Of a stretch of DNA of 11,258 bases, positions 6,845-11,258 are shown piece after piece. The notes below the pieces were generated by a model, which was given only the letters and a program-made list of their open reading frames with translations, was not told the DNA's origin and searched no databases. The translations under genes were made by a program, and so were the position numbers. Numbering within the stretch: position 1 is the first letter of the stretch; each line of letters starts with the position of its first letter. Source of the stretch: CAZHJA01 sp964532865 (GTDB taxonomy: Bacteria > Patescibacteriota > Microgenomatia > UBA1406 > GWC2-37-13); contig CAZHJA010000027.1 in assembly GCA_964532865.1 (NCBI GenBank), positions 1 through 11,258 on the forward strand. The letters run 5' to 3'.

Positions 6845-8506
6845 ATGAACAAAAGAAAATTACTTTTATTGTTTTTTCTTTTTTGTTATGCCGCAATAAT
6901 TATCAAGTTATTTTCTATTCAGATAATTAATAGTGAATCAGTAAAAACAGATAATTATCTTCAGACAGAAATGATTTTGTCAGAAAGAGGAAAGATTTAT
7001 GACAGGAATAGAAATCCATTAGTTCTCAACCAGAATAGTTATCATTTGTATATTGAGCCAAAGAAAATAAAAGACAAATATGAGGTTATTAAAAAGCTTG
7101 ATGAGGTTTTGAAAGTAGGGGAAGCAACTATTGAGGCAAGATTTGATGATACGAAATATTGGGTTTCAATACTTTCTGGTATTGAAGAAAAAGAAAAGGA
7201 TAAAATTTCTAAATTGAATTTAAAAGGAGTAGGTTTTAATTATGGAATGAAAAGGTATTACCCTGAAGCTTCATTAGCGGCTCATTTAGTTGGTTTTGTA
7301 GGGAAAAATGAAAAGGCAGAAGATGTTGGATATTTTGGTTTAGAGGGTTTTTATGACAAAGAATTAAAAGGTATCCCTGGTTTGCTTGAATCAGAGCGTG
7401 ATCTTTTGGGAAGACCAATTCTTATTGGTACACAAGAGAAAATTGATCCTGAAAATGGAAGAGATTTGATTCTTACTATAGATAAAACAATACAAGATAT
7501 TTCAAAGCAAAGCTTATTAAATGCGTTAAAGCATTATAAAGCAAAGCAAGGATGTATTATTACTGCTGATCCATATACAATGCAAATTCTTGGGCTTGTA
7601 TGTCTTCCTGATTTTGATTTAGAGAAATATTATGAGTTTAGTGAGAGTTATTTTAAAAATCCTGCAGTTTCTGATCTTTATGAACCAGGATCAATATTTA
7701 AGCCAATTATTGTTTCATATGGAATATTAAAAAAGTTAATAAAGCCAAATGATATATTTGATGAAGAAGGACCCATAAGGATAGGGGAATATTATATAAG
7801 AACATGGAATGATAAATATCAAGGCAAAATAACTGTTAGTGGAATATTAGAAAAATCTTCTAATGTAGGCATGGTGCAAATTGGACAACAAATGGGAAAT
7901 AAAGCAGTATTTAATGCAATTTCCGATTTTGGGTTTGGAAACTTGACAAATATTGATGTTCAAGGAGAAGTTCCAGGAAATTTAAAACCTATTGAAAACT
8001 GGTATCCAATTGATTTTGCTACAGTTACATTTGGGCAAGGAATAGCTGTTACTCCTATACAAATGTTAAGATCATTTGCAGCTATAATTAATGGAGGAAA
8101 CCTTTTAAAACCATATATTGTTTTAAAAATGGATTCAGGAGACAGGGAAATTGAAATAAAGCCTAAGATTATAAGAAAAGTATTAAATAATAAAACCTCT
8201 GAGATTATGAAAAAAATGCTTCATTCTACTGTTGAACAGGGAGAATTCCAGTGGGTTAAGCCAAAGGGATATAAAATGGGAGGAAAGACAGGTACTGCTC
8301 AAATACCAATAGAAGGGCATTATGATGCTTCAAAAACAATAGCTTCTTTTATAGGCTTTGCTCCTTTAGATAAGCCAAAATTTATTACTCTTGTAGTATT
8401 AAGAGAGCCTGAGTCTTCTCCATGGGCCTCAGAAACAGCAGCCCCTCTTTTTTTCGAAGTAGCTAAAGAATTCTTAATATACTATAATGTTGCACCAGAG
8501 GAGTAA
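6845..8506 (+). CDS. ftsI: Class B penicillin-binding protein, FtsI/PBP2-type peptidoglycan transpeptidase
   Basis: A membrane-anchored D,D-transpeptidase that cross-links septal peptidoglycan with an FtsW-type glycosyltransferase. It has 553 residues with one N-terminal membrane segment (about 5-23). The PBP dimerisation/pedestal region follows, including SERGKIYDRNRNPLVLN (46-62) and RYYPEASLAAHLVGFVG (137-153). The transpeptidase domain carries the three catalytic motifs: SIFK with nucleophile S283 and K286, SSN (338-340), and KTGT (481-484). EPGSIFKPI and FGQGIAVTPIQM (396-407) are typical of FtsI. There are no PASTA repeats after the catalytic domain, and the protein ends soon after it, so the extracytoplasmic part is the minimal form. 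The ATG at 6845 gives a proper N-in anchor with MNKRK before the helix. Genome position after ftsL supports ftsI over an elongation PBP2. Confidence 0.94.
   Translation: MNKRKLLLLFFLFCYAAIIIKLFSIQIINSESVKTDNYLQTEMILSERGKIYDRNRNPLVLNQNSYHLYIEPKKIKDKYEVIKKLDEVLKVGEATIEARFDDTKYWVSILSGIEEKEKDKISKLNLKGVGFNYGMKRYYPEASLAAHLVGFVGKNEKAEDVGYFGLEGFYDKELKGIPGLLESERDLLGRPILIGTQEKIDPENGRDLILTIDKTIQDISKQSLLNALKHYKAKQGCIITADPYTMQILGLVCLPDFDLEKYYEFSESYFKNPAVSDLYEPGSIFKPIIVSYGILKKLIKPNDIFDEEGPIRIGEYYIRTWNDKYQGKITVSGILEKSSNVGMVQIGQQMGNKAVFNAISDFGFGNLTNIDVQGEVPGNLKPIENWYPIDFATVTFGQGIAVTPIQMLRSFAAIINGGNLLKPYIVLKMDSGDREIEIKPKIIRKVLNNKTSEIMKKMLHSTVEQGEFQWVKPKGYKMGGKTGTAQIPIEGHYDASKTIASFIGFAPLDKPKFITLVVLREPESSPWASETAAPLFFEVAKEFLIYYNVAPEE
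8497..8503 (+). promoter_or_regulatory. Shine-Dalgarno sequence of murE
   Basis: AGAGGAG lies eight bases before the murE ATG at 8512, overlapping the end of ftsI. It is the only strong, well-spaced ribosome binding site I see in the dcw block. It fixes the murE start and shows that this organism does use Shine-Dalgarno initiation inside operons. Confidence 0.8.
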
Positions 8507-8511
8507 AAAAT

Positions 8512-9720
8512 ATGATTCGTAAACTAAAAAACATTTTTCATTTAATAAAAGCAATTATTGCAAATATTGTTTATGGTTTTCCAAGCAGAAGAATTAAGGT
8601 TATTGGGATAACAGGAACAGATGGAAAAACAACAACAAGTCATCTTATCTATCATATTTTAAAAAGTTGTGGAAAAAAAGTATCAGTAATTTCAAGCATA
8701 TATGCAAATATTGCAGGAGAAAAGTTTGACACTGGATTTCATGTAACAACACCGGATTCTTTTCAAACTCAAAAATACATTTCTTCTGCAGTAAATCATG
8801 GTGATGAGTATTTTGTTCTTGAAACAACTGCTCATGGATTAGATCAAAATAGAGTATGGGGTATTGATTATATGGTTTCTGTACTTACAAATATTACGCA
8901 TGAGCATATAAAATCCATTTCAGGATATGACTATTTTGGAAGCTATGATAATTATTTAAAATCAAAAAGCTTAATTATGAGATCTTCAAAAAAAATAATA
9001 TTAAATAAAGATGATCAATCATACGAAGGAGTAATGCAAACTTTAAAAAATAATATTACATCTTCTTTAATATTTACATACAGCTTAAATAACAAAGCTG
9101 ATTTTATGTGGAGCGAGAGTATAAAAACAGAGCTTATTGGGGACTATAATAAATATAATATTCTTGCGGCAATTTCTGTTGCAAATATTTTGGGGATTGA
9201 AAAAGATAAAATATTAAAAGCAGTATCAACATTCAAGCTGCCTAAGGGTAGATTTGAAGTAATTAATACAGACAAAGGATTTACAATAGTTATTGACTTT
9301 GCGCATACGATAAATGGTTTAAATCAGGTATTAAAAACAGTAAAAAATAACTTAATTTACGGAAATGGAAAAATTATACATGTATTTGGATGTGCAGGTT
9401 TAAGAGATATTGCAAAAAGACCTAAAATGGGGAAAATAAGCGCAAAATACTCTGATTTAATAATATTAACAGAGGAAGACTTTCGAACTGAAGATGTATG
9501 TAAAATTTGTGCTCAAATTGGAAGCGGAATTAAAGAAACTGGAAAAAAATATATTGTAATTGAAAATAGAAATCAAGCTATAAATAAGGCAGTAAGTCTT
9601 GCAAAAAAAGATGATGTTATTATATTTACTGGAAAAGGGCATGAACAGAGTTTATGTCGAGGAAATAAGGAACATCCTTGGGATGAAAGAAAAGCTATTG
9701 AACATGCTATCTTAAAATAG
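8512..9720 (+). CDS. murE: MurE-type Mur ligase (UDP-MurNAc-dipeptide:third-residue ligase)
   Basis: An ATP-dependent Mur ligase of 402 residues. MurE adds the third amino acid (meso-DAP or Lys) to UDP-MurNAc-L-Ala-D-Glu in the cytoplasm. The P-loop is GITGTDGKTTT (32-42), followed by ETTAHGLDQNRV (104-115, for the usual EVSSHGL-Q-RV). The C-terminal domain has IDFAHTINGL (261-270), GCAGLRDIAKRPKMG (293-307) and GKGHEQ (374-379), all MurE hallmarks. The usual N-terminal UDP-binding domain of about 90 residues is replaced by a short, partly hydrophobic segment ending YGFPSR (21-26). Two further oddities stand out: the EHLDYHG motif is split by about six extra residues (EHIKSISGYDYFG, 131-143), and the amino-acid-specificity motif DNPR reads EDFR (322-325). 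K152 aligns with the carbamylated lysine. The family is sure; the added amino acid is not. Confidence 0.88.
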   Translation: MIRKLKNIFHLIKAIIANIVYGFPSRRIKVIGITGTDGKTTTSHLIYHILKSCGKKVSVISSIYANIAGEKFDTGFHVTTPDSFQTQKYISSAVNHGDEYFVLETTAHGLDQNRVWGIDYMVSVLTNITHEHIKSISGYDYFGSYDNYLKSKSLIMRSSKKIILNKDDQSYEGVMQTLKNNITSSLIFTYSLNNKADFMWSESIKTELIGDYNKYNILAAISVANILGIEKDKILKAVSTFKLPKGRFEVINTDKGFTIVIDFAHTINGLNQVLKTVKNNLIYGNGKIIHVFGCAGLRDIAKRPKMGKISAKYSDLIILTEEDFRTEDVCKICAQIGSGIKETGKKYIVIENRNQAINKAVSLAKKDDVIIFTGKGHEQSLCRGNKEHPWDERKAIEHAILK

Positions 9721-9737
9721 ACAAAACATTAATCTCT

Positions 9738-10394
9738 TTAGTCTTTTTTTATTAATTTTTTTACTTTCCCAATAATTGTTTCGCTTTTTTTTAAGTCTTT
9801 AATATTTTGATTATAGTTTAAAGTTTGTTCAACGAAAAAGTATGAAAAATAAAGAAGAAGAGGAACAGACCCTATTGAAACAAGAGGGGCCTTTTGGAGC
9901 ATAAATAAAATTAGAATAATTATTCCAGCTAATAAGTTATCTACAGCTCCGAAAATAAAAATATAATAGGTAAGCTTATATTTATAAAAGCGATATGCAA
10001 AATAATAAACAATTGCTCCCAGTAGTGAAAAAAAGCCTAATATTCTCCAATAAACTGAATTTAACTTAACCATTCCCAACAAATCAGGTGGAGCAAGCAA
10101 AAGTAATAATCCCCAAGGAAAAATAAGAAGAAGTAAATTGATCATTAGTACTCTTTTAAAATGGGCAAATTTATCTTTAATTTTCAAAAATCTTTTTCCA
10201 TCTTCTGTTAATGCAAGATATAGAAATAAGATATAAAAAGAGATAATAATCCAAATTTCATATGCCCACATTCTTCTATAAAACATATTTGTTTTTGGTG
10301 TTTTTAAGAAATGATAAAAGGCATACAATATACTAGATGTAAAAAGAAGATGAATAAAGGAATAAAATATCTGTTTATACTTGCTATATTTCAT
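9738..10394 (-). CDS. Multi-pass membrane protein of unknown function
   Basis: A 218-residue protein with about six predicted membrane segments (about residues 9-28, 46-63, 83-101, 116-132, 144-166 and 170-188) and a Lys-rich C-terminal tail (about 189-218), probably cytoplasmic. I do not recognise the family and see no catalytic motif. Possible landmarks are RRMWAYEIW (40-48), FPWGLLLLLAPPDLLG (92-107) and the acidic GAVDNLLAG within the fifth helix. I chose ATG 10394 over an in-frame TTG at 10403. It is encoded against its neighbours: convergent with murE, 17 bases away with no clear terminator, and divergent from the murC-type gene. It therefore splits the dcw genes. A link to the envelope is suggested by position only. 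Confidence 0.75.
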   Translation of the reverse strand: MKYSKYKQIFYSFIHLLFTSSILYAFYHFLKTPKTNMFYRRMWAYEIWIIISFYILFLYLALTEDGKRFLKIKDKFAHFKRVLMINLLLLIFPWGLLLLLAPPDLLGMVKLNSVYWRILGFFSLLGAIVYYFAYRFYKYKLTYYIFIFGAVDNLLAGIIILILFMLQKAPLVSIGSVPLLLYFSYFFVEQTLNYNQNIKDLKKSETIIGKVKKLIKKD

Positions 10395-10408
10395 ATATAA
10401 CAATAAAG

Positions 10409-10435
10409 ATTATACAATAAATAATAAGAATTCAA
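10409..10435 (-). promoter_or_regulatory. Predicted promoter of the membrane protein gene
   Basis: On the minus strand TTGAAT (10435-10430) is followed after 15 bases by a perfect TATAAT (10414-10409). The spacer is shorter than the ideal 17. The predicted start point, about 10402, leaves only some eight bases before the ATG at 10394, and there is no Shine-Dalgarno sequence. Confidence 0.5.
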
Positions 10436-10457
10436 TATTATATAAAATAATTATAAA

Positions 10458-10487
10458 TTCAAGTTTTTTTATTAAAAATTGTATAAT
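10458..10487 (+). promoter_or_regulatory. Predicted promoter of the murC/mpl-type gene
   Basis: A perfect TATAAT lies at 10482-10487; the only -35 candidate is weak (TTCAAG at 10458-10463, 18-base spacer). The start point would be about 10494, some six bases before the ATG at 10500. The ten bases ATTGTATAAT (10478-10487) also occur on the opposite strand at 10418-10409 in the divergent promoter. The rest of the gap (10395-10499) is AT-rich with nothing else I recognise. Confidence 0.5.
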
Positions 10488-10499
10488 TTGCATATACTT

Positions 10500-11258
10500 A
10501 TGCTAAAATCCTCAAATAATATTTTTATTGTAGGGATAAAGGGTGTTGCAATGGCTAACCTTGCAGTGATATTTAAGAAAATGGGTAAAAATGTTTATGG
10601 CTCTGATACAAAAGATGATCAAATAACAGATGAGTTGCTTATGAAAAACAATATTGCTTGGAGCATAGGATTTAATATTAAAGATATTCCTGAAAGTATT
10701 GATACATTAATATATTCTGCAGCACATGGAGGTACAGACAATCCTCAAGTAATTGAGTCAAAAAATAGAAAAGTAAAAACAATATCTCAAGCAAAAGTCC
10801 TTGCTTATTTAATAAAACAGTTTAAATGTTCAATAGCTGTTGCAGGATGTCATGGAAAGACAACTACAGCATCTTTTCTTTCATATGCCTTGCTAAAACT
10901 TAATGTAAACCCAAGCTATATTGTTGGAGCTCCATGTTTTACCGATTATGATGGAGGAAATTATAGCAAAAGCAAGTATTTTGTAGTTGAAGCTGATGAA
11001 TATGGAATAAATCCTCCACATGATAATACTTCAAAGCTTTTATTATTTAATCCCAAATATATAGTCTGCACAAATATTGATTTTGACCACCCTGATATTT
11101 TTAAAGATATCAAAGCTGTTAAAGACACATTTTTATCCTTTTTTAAAGGAAAAGAGCTAGTTCTATGTGCTGACGATAAAAATATTCGTTCTTTACTTTC
11201 CAAACTTAATAAGCATAAATATATAACATACGGTTATTCTAATAAGGCAGATTATATG
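10500..11258 (+). CDS. MurC/Mpl-type Mur ligase, N-terminal 253 residues (continues beyond window)
   Basis: The frame opens at ATG 10500 and stays open to the right edge. It encodes the N-terminal and most of the central domain of a Mur ligase acting on UDP-MurNAc. The Rossmann-type start is IFIVGIKGVAMANLA (8-22), for the MurC GIGGIGMS loop, followed by VYGSDTKDD (32-40). The P-loop is AGCHGKTTT (115-123), with Cys117 where Thr is usual. The following motifs, EADEYG (164-169) and TNIDFDHPDIF (191-201), are closer to Mpl, the recycling ligase (EADEYDTAF, NLEFDHADIF), than to textbook MurC (EADESD, TNIEADHMD). MurC adds L-Ala to UDP-MurNAc; Mpl attaches a recycled tripeptide. In a minimal genome one MurC with this motif set is more likely, but the missing C-terminal domain prevents a decision. 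Mur ligase family membership is certain. Confidence 0.88.
   Translation, partial: MLKSSNNIFIVGIKGVAMANLAVIFKKMGKNVYGSDTKDDQITDELLMKNNIAWSIGFNIKDIPESIDTLIYSAAHGGTDNPQVIESKNRKVKTISQAKVLAYLIKQFKCSIAVAGCHGKTTTASFLSYALLKLNVNPSYIVGAPCFTDYDGGNYSKSKYFVVEADEYGINPPHDNTSKLLLFNPKYIVCTNIDFDHPDIFKDIKAVKDTFLSFFKGKELVLCADDKNIRSLLSKLNKHKYITYGYSNKADYM

Noticed and set aside
9711..9760. Possible terminator between murE and the convergent membrane protein
   Set aside because: There is a run of T at 9744-9750, but no GC-containing hairpin before it; TTAAT/ATTAA pairing is too weak in such AT-rich DNA.
1..11258. Recoded UGA (glycine) as in Gracilibacteria
   Set aside because: No in-frame TGA occurs in roughly 3,400 codons of conserved genes, tryptophans are TGG, and rsmH terminates at TGA.
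1..11258. tRNA, rRNA, CRISPR arrays, insertion sequences, phage genes
   Set aside because: I looked for cloverleaf ends, spaced palindromic repeats, inverted terminal repeats and transposase motifs and saw none; nearly all sequence is accounted for by coding regions.

Overview
The window is AT-rich bacterial chromosome, densely coded, and looks like a member of the Patescibacteria (Candidate Phyla Radiation), perhaps the Microgenomates side. I infer this from several traits together: low GC, short versions of the cell-wall enzymes (MurE lacks its N-terminal UDP-binding domain), an archaeal-type AMP/thymidine phosphorylase of the kind often reported from CPR genomes, and a shortened dcw (division and cell wall) cluster. 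None of the complete genes contains an in-frame TGA and rsmH ends with TGA, so the UGA=Gly code of Gracilibacteria/Absconditabacteria is unlikely. The phylum is an inference; a ribosomal-protein or 16S phylogeny would settle it.

Layout. Positions 1-5240 hold a leftward block, read from right to left: murJ (lipid II flippase), an archaeal-type nucleoside/nucleotide phosphorylase overlapping the murJ end, mltG (endolytic transglycosylase), and a large secreted protein of unknown function that runs off the left edge. From 5284 to 9720 a rightward dcw block follows canonical order: mraZ, rsmH, an ftsL-like gene, a class B penicillin-binding protein (ftsI type) and a murE-type ligase. A leftward gene for a multi-pass membrane protein of unknown function (9738-10394) interrupts it. 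A MurC/Mpl-type ligase then starts from its own promoter at 10500 and runs off the right edge.

Function. Nearly everything concerns peptidoglycan: precursor ligation (MurE, MurC/Mpl), lipid II export (MurJ), cross-linking (FtsI), strand cleavage or termination (MltG), divisome assembly (FtsL-like), and regulation (MraZ). The phosphorylase is the metabolic outlier.

The most striking non-coding signal lies in the 43-base gap between the divergent murJ and mraZ starts and just inside mraZ. It is a five-copy TGGT direct repeat at exactly 10-base spacing (5255, 5265, 5275, 5285, 5295), laid over a near-consensus promoter (TTGACA, 17 bases, TTTAAT) whose predicted start point is at or within about 2 bases of the mraZ ATG. 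This reads as a MraZ autoregulatory operator that could also control the divergent murJ block, and as a leaderless mraZ message. Several other block starts (ftsI, murC, the membrane protein) also place -10-like elements within about 14 bases of the start codon, whereas the internal gene murE has a good Shine-Dalgarno sequence. I found no tRNA, rRNA, CRISPR array, insertion sequence or convincing hairpin terminator.
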